A DNA stretch of 64,000 bases from Perilla frutescens (taxonomy: Eukaryota; Streptophyta; Magnoliopsida; Lamiales; Lamiaceae), in the NCBI GenBank assembly GCA_026008535.1, contig BRKX01000018.1, positions 22,514,088 through 22,578,087 on the forward strand. Direction: 5' to 3'. The notes under the pieces are model-generated. The model had not been told where the DNA came from. It did not search any database and saw only the letters and a program-made list of their open reading frames with translations. A program made the position numbers and the translations under genes. Of this stretch, positions 13,501-24,583 are shown in pieces. Numbering within the stretch: position 1 is the stretch's first letter; every line of letters begins with the position of its first letter.

Positions 13501-16500
13501 GCCATATATAATAGAGATAGGTTGGAAGTTTAAATCATGCCTTAAATAAAGAATAGATATATTATTAGGGGTAAACTATCATTTATATTTCAAACTATTA
13601 CCCGTTTTTCAAATCTATCACAAACTAACACTTTTGTCAATTAAATACCCAAACTATTTGAAAACTAATCGAATCTAATATAAGATTTATTTTTCAGAAC
13701 CTAAAAAATGACCGAGCTCTTTATTGATGTGATTTTTTTTTTACAATAACATGATGACTCGTATATTCTACATCGTCAAAACGAAATAAATGAGTTGACT
13801 TGGATATTTCGTGTTGTCAAAACAACATCGATTTGATGACGTGGAATATTCAAAGTTAACTTGTGTTTTTTAAAATCTTCAATTTGTATAAGCTTATGGT
13901 TGATCATACAACACACAATAAAACAGAACTATCAAAATACAACTAAGAAAGGCCACGCTTAATTTCTAAAGCCCCGTGAAAAGCATAAAACTTAGTACAT
14001 CCATGATAGTGACACAGGGGTATTGCTAGAAAACGTCTTTAACAAATAATATGCTTCTACATATGTATGCGTATATAATTCCTTCCAAGACATTTATATA
14101 TGTCTAAAACTGAAATGTCAGAAGCAACTTCCTAATGGCTCATACCATGTAGCCATCTCATAAAAAACCATGAACAAAAGATGGGATTCAAGTTGTTACA
14201 AGGACATTCACTTACCTTTCCACTTGCCATAAACAGTATCCTGTCACCTTTTTTTATACTCCCATCAATAAGTCGAAAATATACAATGACTCCTCTGTAA
14301 GCATCATAGTAACTGCAAAAGTGTTTTCAAAACCACATGCTATCAGTAGTTCCCGCAGAAATCCATAATCACAGCAAGATCAAACTGGATCAGTGTGTCA
14401 GATAAATGTAAACATATAAATCGATAAATGAACCACTATTCCAATATCTATACGTAATTTGCTTAAGAACAATAAAAATTTCTTTAACAAAAAGATAGGA
14501 GCATAACATCAATGCCTGCATTACATTCATCAAAACACTGGCTTTAAAACAAGATCCCTTCAGCAAAGGGAAAAATGAAAGCAAATCTCATCAAGCCAGA
14601 AGTAGTACAATAAGAAGATGGTTAAATTGTTATATAAGTAGAGGTAATGGAGTACATCTGATGGTGTGCAGTGTACTGATATCTCTTACCAATTGTAAAG
14701 TGAAGTCTAAAGAAATCAAAGAAACAGAAGGCAGCCAAATATTAAGATCAATCAAGAAAAGATAAAAATATGGTAAAATTCTACCAATAATAAATAGAAA
14801 TTGAAATGTGGATCTTTTTAGTAGTTAGATTTTCTAAACCATGCAATAACATATGCACAAGCAAAATTAATTTTAAGAAGTTTGATCATAGTACCTAAAT
14901 CAGATACCTATCAAATATGAGAGCCCTCAAAGGCCTTTCAGCAGTGTCCTGAGGAGGAGGAATCTTTTGAACAATTGCACTTAGGATCTCATTGATACCT
15001 ATTCCTTCCTACGAAATAACAGGAAAAAATATTCACCAAACATATCTGCTCAATGGACCTTTCTTTATTCATAATTACACATCATTTGCAACTTTCATAG
15101 GGATATTGAAAGCAATAAGATATTGTTCACAATTACATATAGAAAACACTGACGGGCAACGAGAAAGAGTGGAAACACTACCAACCTTTGCTGAGCAGTA
15201 AATTGCATTGCTACAATCAAGACCAACAACCTATGAAGATGGTAAAAATTATTAAGATTGTATGCTTTTCAGCATATTTAAGATTTCTGATACTGTAATC
15301 TTATAAATCAGGAGGGAAACTATATATTGTCAAAAAGCCTTAAGATCCAAAATATGCATTTGCACTATTTCAAATCCACAGGAAAGTAAATATCTTGTTT
15401 TTGTTCAGCTACATCAACCAACCTCTTCAATCTCTCGGGAAACACGTTCTGGTTCTGCACCTGGAAGATCTATCTTGTTCAAAACCTAGAGATCAAACAA
15501 AATGGGGGACATAAGAGGGGGAAAGGGAAAAAGAAAATGATTTAGAAAATTGAAAAACACATTGGCCAAAGCTACTGCAAGTCATTAGCTATTCCAAGTC
15601 ATACAAGTTGTTAAACAGTTGCATACTATGAACAGGACACAGGAATACACATGTATGGATCACACCAACTTATAGTGCCACACTTCATAAATAAAAAATT
15701 TCAAAGGTCAACAGAAAACAGCTCAATATACCCATAAGGTAAACACAAAGTATCAATGGTTTAGGTATAAGTAAACAGTGAGCCAAACAGGGCTAAAGGT
15801 TAAATTCTCTTGAAATATGTAGTTCAAACATACAGGTATTTCCATGCTGACTTTCATTCATTCATGAGCAGCCACTTTAACTGAATTTTCTGAATCCACT
15901 GCATGGCGCGTGCATCTTTGAACATAATCATGATTACTGACATACTGGGTGTGCGCTATTGAGTTACTCTGTTAGTGTTATAGTTGAATGTTATTTTATT
16001 AATTTAAGTGTTAATTGGGTACCTTTATGAGCCAATCAAGTGTTGGGCTGTCCCTGAGCCAACATGTATAATGTTATTAAGGTAATATTTAAGTATGATG
16101 AATGCCATTAGTTAGGTTAGGAGAAAAGTAGTGAATAATTCGACTTTACACAAGACGGGCTGTTTGGTCTGGCATTTAGGATTCAGCAGAGTTACTAAGC
16201 AGTTGTTAAACTTAAACCTGACGAAATAACTCCAGAATTCTTCCTTGTTTTCGTTATTTATTCGAACAATTGTTTATATTTTAATTTCTGTAAATTTTAC
16301 GATTTTCTGCGTGATACCCTCAACTCTATCAGAAAGTGAAGTGCCCACCTCAATCAGACAAACTTTTTCAACATTTATCATGAAAATTGTAAACCTCTTT
16401 ACATGAGAAGTATATGAGAAGCAATTAAAAGTGTTTCCCTCTGAACATTCAACTATAGTGAAGATAGAGAAAATAGTAAAAGCATGTTTGAAGTTAAGAA

Positions 16501-19500
16501 TGATGATGCCTATATGCTTCCAGAAATAATTTATAAAGCCAAAGGACATCCTACATCTCAAGAACACTAAAAACCAAAAAGGAAACAGTGAGAACTTATC
16601 TTCGCCATCTCATCATGATATCAGTCCGCTTGTTGATTACTTCTCACCTGGTTTCTTAGACATACACTTCTTTGATGCTTTTTATTACCAAGAAAAGGAC
16701 AGAAAGAATTGTCTATCTTCGAGTTTGTCAGGATTAGTTAACTAGTTATCAATTATGTTGCGGAGTTACAGTGCAAGAATAAATGTTTAGCAGAAAAATA
16801 AATCTGCTATCTTCAAAGGAAAACTGACAAAGTAAGAAAATCATTAAAAAAATGCATGTTAAATTCATTAAAAAAATGCATGTTTTTTACATAAGTAGTT
16901 CAAGCATTGAAGTGCGAAAGGAGTGCAATGTTGAATTACGAGAATGAACAAAAACTTTTTGAGGGTATGAGACTATCACACTTTCTTTTACATAAATGAA
17001 CCCATAATCAGACCCTTTTTCTTTCTTTTTATAGAACATCATCTCTCTTATACATGACCAAGACTGGTTTTCATTTACAACTATAAGATCTCCATCATCA
17101 GCTGCAGCCCAGCACTCCCACCATGAATGGGATTAAAGCTATTGTTTAAATTTCCTATTTTTAGTTGAATTTTTGAAGTAACTTTCTCTCATTTTATATA
17201 AGATAATGATAATTCAATTTACTTCTAAGTTGTGTAGATCTTAGTTCGCTATAGCTCAGATTACCATAACCTACCTCTGTTTGGCAGGTAAATAAAAAAT
17301 GCTTATAAATCTGCAATTTCAACATCCATGCACTCTGTTTTAACTACCAGTGGGGAACGTAAACAGTTCTTACATTACTAAATTTAATAAAATGATGATT
17401 CAAAAAGTGGAAAGAATTGTCAACATAATAGCAACTTACTGGAATGATTTCAAGGTTGTTTTCCAAGGCTAAATACACATTGGCCAATGTTTGGGCCTCC
17501 ACCCCCTAAAAGAGCATGTTAGACATCAATCCCCTACAAATTATTATAAGATAGGGAGGAGAGAAAAATGGATTTTAGAAATTAGGAAAGAATGCAGAAG
17601 TACCTGGGAGGCATCCACAACGAGAAGAGCACCTTCACAAGCAGCAAGAGAGCGAGAAACCTGATTTTTTTTAGAAATGGTGATATGATACCAAATAAAC
17701 ACATACTGGGAGTTTAATGAAAGAATTCATTTACACTCCCGGAAGATGAAAAGATTATCTGTACTCTCCATGAAGATAAAAGGATGTCTGTGCTCTTCCA
17801 CAAAAATAAAGTTTTTATCAAAGCGAGGAACTCTTTATACTAAGAAGAACAATACAATTGAAACCAATAATTAACTCAATAACTACTCAGAGGCTGGCCG
17901 TTTTAGAGACTTCAACTCCGTCATTGATAGAATAATCATAAGAACACATTCCAACTGCAGAGAAGGCATATTCTTTTTATTTATTCCTTGGCATGTGGGA
18001 TGTAACTGGATGGCTTTTCATCTCTTAAGAAGTTAGCATATCCTCTACAATTATACCAATATCTTTAGAAAAGAAGCAAAATACTAATATTTTGCAACAG
18101 CACTATCTTAGGTGGTTCCAGAAACATACCTCATAGGAGAAGTCAACATGACCAGGTGTATCTATGAGATTCAGGCAATAAGGTTCATTGTTATACATAT
18201 AACGCATCCGTGCAGCCTATAAAAAAGACAAAGCATTGTTTGTGAATTTCGAGGAAATACTTCTTAGATCATACTGAGACGCAAGACCACATTCTAAATG
18301 GTCTTATTTTAGATTTTAAATACAGAGGCTTGGAATTTAAAACTGAAGAATATCAAAGAAAAAAAATATAAGGTAATCCTTTTCACAATAAAATAAGGAG
18401 AAGTCCAGATGAAAGGTTGATATTCTTGCTTCTGTGTAACAGAAAAGGTAAGTACACAAGACTTGTAGTGTTAAATGCACAGTGTTAGAAAGCAGGAGTG
18501 GGAGAAAGCAGGAGTGTTTTACTAAAGAGTCGGAAGCAGTGAATACAAAGTGCCAATGCTCGTAGAGAAAGCATCAGTTGCATATTACATTTCAGGTGGT
18601 AAAACTAGACATAGGAAATATCTATAAGAGTTATAGTTAAACACACCGGTCCCAAAACAAAATTATGCTCTTCTCAAATGTCAATTTACATTAATGGATA
18701 AAATATTTTAAAACAATTCTCCACCAACTTTACTAAGTCATTATTACAGGAGTTCATGTCATAAAGCTCCTAAATTAACTTAATCAAGCCTACTACAATT
18801 TGGGCACCTGAAGCACAATGCAAAAGAAAGAAAGCAATACCTCTTCAAATATTATAACACGACTACCAAATTTTTCACCATGTAATGTGCATTTTCCGTG
18901 CTGTATGTAAACACAAATAACATAGATACACTAGCAATTATACTTTTTCATGTAATATAATTCAGCCAACAAATGTCCGTAATCATCTTAAGTTGGCATT
19001 TAGCAATGAGAGCAGTACACAGACAGAGCCAAAACCTGCAATTTGATGGTGATGCCTCTTTCTCTCTCTAAGTCCATATTATCAAGAAACTGCTCCTTCA
19101 TATCTCTACTCTCCACGGTGCCAGTCATCTGCAGCAATTTATCTGCCAGCGTCGATTTCCCATGATCAATATGTGCTATAATGGAGAAGTTTCTTATATT
19201 TGACAAGGGCACCTGCAGTGTCAATCAACATTGGCATTCAATCAGAACAGAAACACATCCTTACAGCAGATATTACACAACAAAAAGTTAAAAACAATTT
19301 TTTTTTAAAGTCAATTTTTTCATTGTTCTTATTTTCAAAAATTTTAGTTTAGGTCATGTAAAATCAGTGCAACACTAATGGCTCAGAGCAGAGGCTATTT
19401 TGGACCTTCAAGAGGCGGTCTTTGCCCACACGAGCGGATAATTCAATTTCCGCGGCGGAAGGGGCGGTGCCTTTGGGATGAATGCCGGTGTCAGTAGCAC

Positions 19501-19708
19501 GGCAGCTGACCTCCAAACTACGATGCCGTTTGTTGTGCAAAACGCCGTGTTGAGCAACAGATAAGTACTTTAAGTTAAGGAATTGAAATTCGGGCTTGCT
19601 CGAACTGAAATGGGCGGAGCAAGTGAAGTTAATGGCATGGGAGCGGCGGTTGGGTTGTTTTTGGAATAAAACAAGTTTGAGGGGGTAAAAGTCTGGGGCT
19701 GCCGCCAT
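7591..19708 (-). CDS. LEPA: Translation factor LepA/EF4 (GUF1 homolog), chloroplastic
   Basis: This gene has 22 exons on -: 19406-19708, 19036-19212, 18130-18216, 17604-17660, 17440-17505, 15423-15485, 15186-15230, 14908-15008, 14216-14312, 13208-13279, 12669-12823, 12530-12587, 11596-11676, 11428-11514, 10955-11026, 10732-10866, 10549-10622, 10301-10388, 9888-9965, 8211-8286, 7895-7935 and 7591-7686. They join in phase to 2109 nt, about 702 aa. Exon 1 encodes a basic, Ser-rich chloroplast transit-type leader. GTPase motifs are G1 AHIDHGKST (114-122), G2 RGITIK (153-158), G3 DTPGH (179-183), G4 NKID (233-236) and G5 SAK (264-266). The LepA-specific C-terminus is complete ([20 protein letters not shown]). 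EF4 back-translocates or remodels stalled ribosomes and supports plastid protein synthesis under stress. Introns reach about 2 kb; the one between exons 12 and 13 holds a TRIM element. No lesion was found. Confidence 0.95.
12150..12425 (+). mobile_element. TRIM (terminal-repeat retrotransposon in miniature) in a LepA intron
   Basis: Two direct terminal repeats begin TGTTAAAAATATCCCACATT (12150) and TGTTAAATATCTCACATTGG (12305). They share the segment GGCATGTGCCACTTATTAAG. The second copy is preceded by the purine-rich GTGAGGGGGCG and ends near CAGTTCTAATA. ATGTT is repeated directly on both sides (12145-12149 and 12426-12430), a 5-bp target duplication. The element is only 276 bp and has no gene. 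The left repeat is shortened. This match to the widespread plant CCCACATTGG-type TRIM family rests on memory of that family. Confidence 0.8.
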
Positions 19709-19862
19709 TTAGCCGCGGCGGTGGAGCGGCGGAGGTAAGTTTATGGGTTCAATTGCAGGAGGTATGGTTATGGTGTTATCAGAGCCACACGAAAATGAAC
19801 CAACCACCAATGCGGCCAACGGCTAAACATCTCTTATAATAATAATAATAGTAATAATAATA

Positions 19863-20224
19863 GGAGAGTTGCAATTTATTAGTTATTTTTACACTTTACA
19901 CCACAAATGAAGCAAAAAAAAATAAAATTAACTTAAAACATTCTTTACTTAAATCGGAATGGTTCAAAAATGAAATTTCGAACTCACCATTTTCAAAAAT
20001 GAATTTTTGAACACACATTTTTGAACGGACTCCATTAATTTTGGTTAAGTAACATTTGAAAACAGAATTTTGAACATATCCAAAACATTCGAAGATACGA
20101 GTTTAAACGGGACATGATTTTTTTTATTAGTAGGGGTATTTAGATAAAATTAATAAAATAAAACACAAATTAATTTGTGGTGCAAAGAGTAAAAGGTGTA
20201 GTGCAAATAGAAATAGCAACTCCC
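19863..20224. mobile_element. MITE with about 45-bp inverted termini, inserted in a TAA microsatellite
   Basis: The left end GGAGAGTTGCAATTTATTAG and the inverse of the right end, GGGAGTTGCTATTTCTATTT, match imperfectly. Both continue inward to CACCACAAAT. Both sides are TAA-repeat DNA, so a 9-bp duplication fits but cannot be proved. The interior contains several TTTTTGAAC/TTTCGAAC words. The same end type reappears at about 41175, where a longer, transposase-bearing relative begins. It is therefore probably a Mutator-type MITE. Confidence 0.55.
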
Positions 20225-20280
<56 letters not shown>

Positions 20281-20281
20281 T
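20225..20281. repeat. TAA microsatellite
   Basis: About nineteen TAA units directly abut the MITE at 19863-20224. Shorter TAA runs lie on the other side of that element. Confidence 0.9.
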
Positions 20282-21038
20282 ACACATTACTTTGTATTAA
20301 TATCATTTCAAAAAAAAATACAATAATAAAAGAAAATAATATTGCACAAACTAAATTTCAATTATTAATTTGAACAAGTTATATTTTGAAATAATTTAAA
20401 TTTTATTTTTAACAAATCAAAATTGTGGCTTAACTTTCACTAATACAAAAAAAAAAGTTCCAGATGTAAACTACTTGATTAGGAAGTAAAAAATTATTTA
20501 AATACATCCCTTGGAATTACCTAAGAAATGATGTAAATTTGAGATAAAAAAAAAAATCTTTAAATTCAACTGTGGATTACCCTTGTTGTCAATATCTATA
20601 TATATACCACATATACATATTCAAACTTGAAGTTAATTAATTAATGGTTAAACAAGTCGATCTCGATATGAATCCGATCAACCTGAACAAAATTAGATAA
20701 ACATAGCTTTAATATTTAATGTTTTAGCAATTTCCAAATTAATTAATAAAACTTCATCTCGAGCAACGACATCATTTAATGGGAAAATATACATGAACAA
20801 CCATAACGTTTACTTTGAGGGATGGATTCATCTTTGACGTTTCGTTTTGAGCAAATAATATCACCCTAACATTTTTCAGATAGTGCAATTTCTCATCCCC
20901 TCCCCAAAAATAGTATTTTTTTGGTGCAAAATACCTTTTTATGCATGACTTTTTTTCATCACTAAAAAAATATTTATTTTTTGTATAATTTTCCATTAAA
21001 AAAATTATAATCTCCCTTTAATTATAAACCTAAAATTA

Positions 21039-21081
<43 letters not shown>

Positions 21082-21764
21082 TGTATAGAGTTTGAGTTTG
21101 TGTTTTTGTGAATGAAATTTATTAAAAAAAATATATGACAAGTACATGTAAGAGTTTTTTAATAAATTTCATTCACAAAATTACAAGTTTTATTGTGATA
21201 AAATAATATTAATTTTATTCATGTAGATTTAATTTTAAATCCATAATTAAATAAACATTATACAAAAATTATTATAATTTAGGGATGAAAATATGAATAA
21301 ATAAATAAATTTCAACACTTTTGCACAAAAATATTCTTTTGGGGCTTGGGGGGACGGAATTGCACATTTTGGTAAACATTGGGGTGTTATTTGTTCCAAA
21401 AATAAATATTAATGGTGAATCCGATCCTTAAATTAAACATCGGGAGTATATTTGCAAGTTTTCCCACATTTAATCAAAGGCAACTGCTTGCATGCACAAG
21501 ATGTATACAAGTCTTATTTTTGAAGGGCGGGTCAAATTCACAGGTTAACCAGCAAAAAAAAATCCCGACAAAATCAGTAACAAAAAAAAGTATCACTCAA
21601 AATTTGAAAAGTATCACATGTATCATTAAGTAAGGTGTTTGCTAGTTATATCATACTAGTTTATTTAGTTCAAATTGTGATTTTTTTTGTGTAAATCTAT
21701 AAATATAGACAAAAAAAACTAAAAAAGGGAAAAAAAAGGCAACATATAAGAGTGTAATAGTTTC
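20282..21764. other. AT-rich intergenic DNA
   Basis: No gene is recognised. The stretch contains an ATT microsatellite (21038-21080), poly-A/T runs and short unsupported frames. It separates the LepA promoter side from the left end of the MULE. Confidence 0.6.
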
Positions 21765-21860
21765 ATGGACAATTTGGAGTTATGACACATTTGGCCCCAC
21801 ACCCAATGATTGGGGAAATGTACTTTTTATGTTTTTTTCAGAACTAACATTAAATGCACC
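21765..21860 (+). repeat. Putative left terminal inverted repeat of the MULE
   Basis: Here GGACAATTTGGAGTTAT is followed by GGGGAAATGTAC, TATGTTTTTTTCAGAAC and TAACATTAAATG. Reading the right end on the other strand gives GGACAAG, GGAGTTATATGGGCAATTTG, TACTATGTTTGAATTTTTGA and CCAACATAATCTG, the same words in the same order. The match is gapped and degenerate. It contains the hairpin CCCAATGATTGGG. Confidence 0.45.
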
Positions 21861-22299
21861 CCAAACCCTAAAGTTTAAAAACCCTAACATATAAAAATAA
21901 ATACATGATCGATCCTACCAGTTTTTTGTAGACAATTTATCTTTAAAATTAATAATAATGAATAACGATAAGGATAACGAAATTAATAGTAATGATAATA
22001 ACGAAATTAATAGTAATGATAATAATAATAAGAATAACGAAAGTAATAATAATAAGAATAACATTTTCATGCATGGAATAAAATCTTGGTATATCACGTC
22101 TCTTTTGGATCAAAATTTATCTAAACTCAATTTAAATTTGGAAAAAAAAAATCAGTGGCCTGTGAATCAATTCATATTTAATACCCTAATAAATTTTGGT
22201 AATCATCCTCGATCCACACTCTCTCTCTCTCTTTCCCAAGAATTTAATTTATCAATAACAAAATCTTGATTTTTAACATAATGACAATTTAAATTGAAC

Positions 22300-22945
22300 T
22301 CTAACGAAAGTTTAATTTTAATATAACGAATGTTAATTTTAAATATAACGACAATTAAATTCACGCATAACGAAAAATAAAATTGAACATAACGAAAAAT
22401 AAATTTCAACATAACGAAAATAAAAATTTAACACATAACGAAAATCTAATTTAATCAGTAACGAAAGTTTTAAAATATAGACAATTTATAATAACAAAAC
22501 TTTATAATATAGACAATTATAGACAATCTAATTCTCATAACGAAAGTTTTATAATATAGACAATATATAATAACGAAAAATAAATATGAACATAACGAAA
22601 ATAAATTTCAACATAACGAAAATTATATAACGAAAATTATATAACGAAAAATGTGATTGCTTATATAACGAAAGTCAATGTGATTGCTTATATATTATAT
22701 AAAAATTTGTCCCTTTCTAGATAAATATGAACACAACGAAAAATAAATTTCAACATAACGATGTAGTGATGGATAAATTTATATTGATAATAACGAAAGT
22801 AATAATAATAAGAATAACGAAATTATGATAATAAGAATAACGAAAGTAATAACGATAAGAATAACGAAAATTTATCAATATATAACGAAAACTTATCAAT
22901 ATATAACGAAAGCATATAACGAAAATTTATCAATATATAACGAAA
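22300..22945 (+). repeat. ATAACGAAA motif array, outer left (opposite orientation)
   Basis: Dozens of TAACGAAA words are spaced at about 15-30 bp in AT-rich DNA, all in + orientation. This is opposite to the array inside the transposase intron. The block lies between the left terminus and the untranslated first exon. A perfect ATAACGTTAT palindrome sits just past its end, near 22964-22973. Confidence 0.85.
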
Positions 22946-23149
22946 AGTTATGACAAAACATTTATAACGTTATGCATCAATGCATTATTCTGTCATTTCT
23001 GTGTGGCCAACATGAGGTAGGTAAAATGCATAAATATTTGTATTTGCATAGGTAGGTATTAGTTGGCCCAAATTAAATGAAATTTAATGTATTTAATTTT
23101 GTGTAAGAGAGGTTGGTGTCATTCTCCTATATTTACACTACACCGATGC

Positions 23150-23319
23150 ATCAATTCAACCAACATCCAAATAGAAGAAATAGTTTGAGAGTTTGGTGAA
23201 GAAAATCTCTGAATTCACATAAAAAATGAATGTTTGATCGTGCAAATGAGAAGATCATCGTTATCAACAAAACATCAACATCGGTGAAATTTCGCGGAAA
23301 AATTCTCCAAAATTGAAAG
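23150..23319 (+). other. Probable untranslated first exon of the MULE transposase gene
   Basis: This non-repetitive block lies between two motif arrays and ends in AATTGAAAG followed by the donor GTACGT at 23320. The matching acceptor lies just before the transposase ATG (24584), giving an intron of about 1.26 kb. It contains two very short upstream ATG frames (around 23226-23237 and near 23248). The transcription start is not defined. Confidence 0.5.
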
Positions 23320-23434
23320 GTACGTTTCAAGTCTTGTTACGTTCCTTACTTAGAAAATTGTTTTAGGTTTTATTTAGCCAAAATTATGTTCCTGCAATTA
23401 GGTTATAACAATGGCATAAATGATAGTTTTAATT

Positions 23435-24540
23435 TTCTTGTCGTTATGGTTAGTTTCAATTATTGTTAAAGTATAACCCTAGTTTTAATTTAATTTTCGT
23501 TATTGTCCAATTGAATTGTCGTTTTGGTTAAATAATTTTTTTCGTTATGGTTAGATAATGTTGAAATTTAATTTGTGTTAATGGTTATCATTAGGGTTAG
23601 TTAATGGTTAAATTTAATTAACGTTATGGTTAAATAGAAATATCATAAGGATTAGTTAATGGTTTAGTAGAATTATCGTTATGGTTAAATTTAAATTTTC
23701 GTTATGTTTAAATTTAAGTTTCGTTATTCTTAAAATTTTTATTTTCGTTATGTTGGAATTTAAATTTTCGTTATTCTTAAAATGTCCTTTTCGTTATTGT
23801 GTATTTTAAATTTTCGCTATTGTTAAAAATAAACTTTCGGTATTGTTTAATTTGAGCATTCCTTATGTTAAAAAAAAATTTCATTATGGTTAATTGTTGT
23901 ATTTAAATTTTGTGAAGATATTATTAATTTAAAGTTTCGTTATTTTTAAAACATAACTTTCGTTATTGTTTAATTTAAAGTTTCGTGTGGTGTGAAATTT
24001 AATTTTCGTTATTGTTAAATTTAAAGTTTCTTTATGTTTAGAAATTAACTTTCGTTATGGTTAAATTTAAATTTTCGTTATGTTTAAATTTAAGTTTCGT
24101 TATTCTTAAAATTTTTATTTTCGTTATGGTGGAATTTAAATTTTCGTTATTCTTAAAATGTCATTTTCGTTATTGTGTAAATTAACTTTTCGTTATTGTT
24201 AAAAATACACTTTCGTGTTTGTTTAATTTGAGTATTCCTTATGTTAAAAAAAATTTCATTATGGTTAATTGTTGTATTTAAATTTTGTGAAGATATTATT
24301 AATTTAAATTTTCGTTATTTTTAAAACTAAACTTTCGTTATTCTTTAATTTAAAGTTTCGTGTGGTGTTGAAATTTATTTTTCGTTATGTTTAAATTTAA
24401 AGTTTCTTTATGTTTAGAAATTAACTTTCTTTATGGTTACATTTAAATTTCCTTATGTTAGTAATAAATTTTCGTTATTGTATAAATTCAATGTTAGTTA
24501 TGGCTAAATTTATATTTCGTTAGGTATAAAATTAATTTTT
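23435..24540 (+). repeat. TTTCGTTAT motif array filling intron 1 of the transposase gene
   Basis: TTTCGTTAT and close variants recur every 20-30 bp through most of the leader intron (23320-24583). Within it is a larger tandem duplication: the segment beginning at 23685 recurs at 24061 (period 376 bp), with a few substitutions between copies. Confidence 0.85.
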
Positions 24541-24583
24541 GTTATGTATAGTTATGCTTATTTTTAAATTTGTTTTAGGGCAG

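Noticed and set aside
21958..22269. 103-aa Asn-rich frame
   Set aside because: It arises from AATAACGA-type repeats at the left of the MULE; there is no family and it ends in low-complexity DNA.
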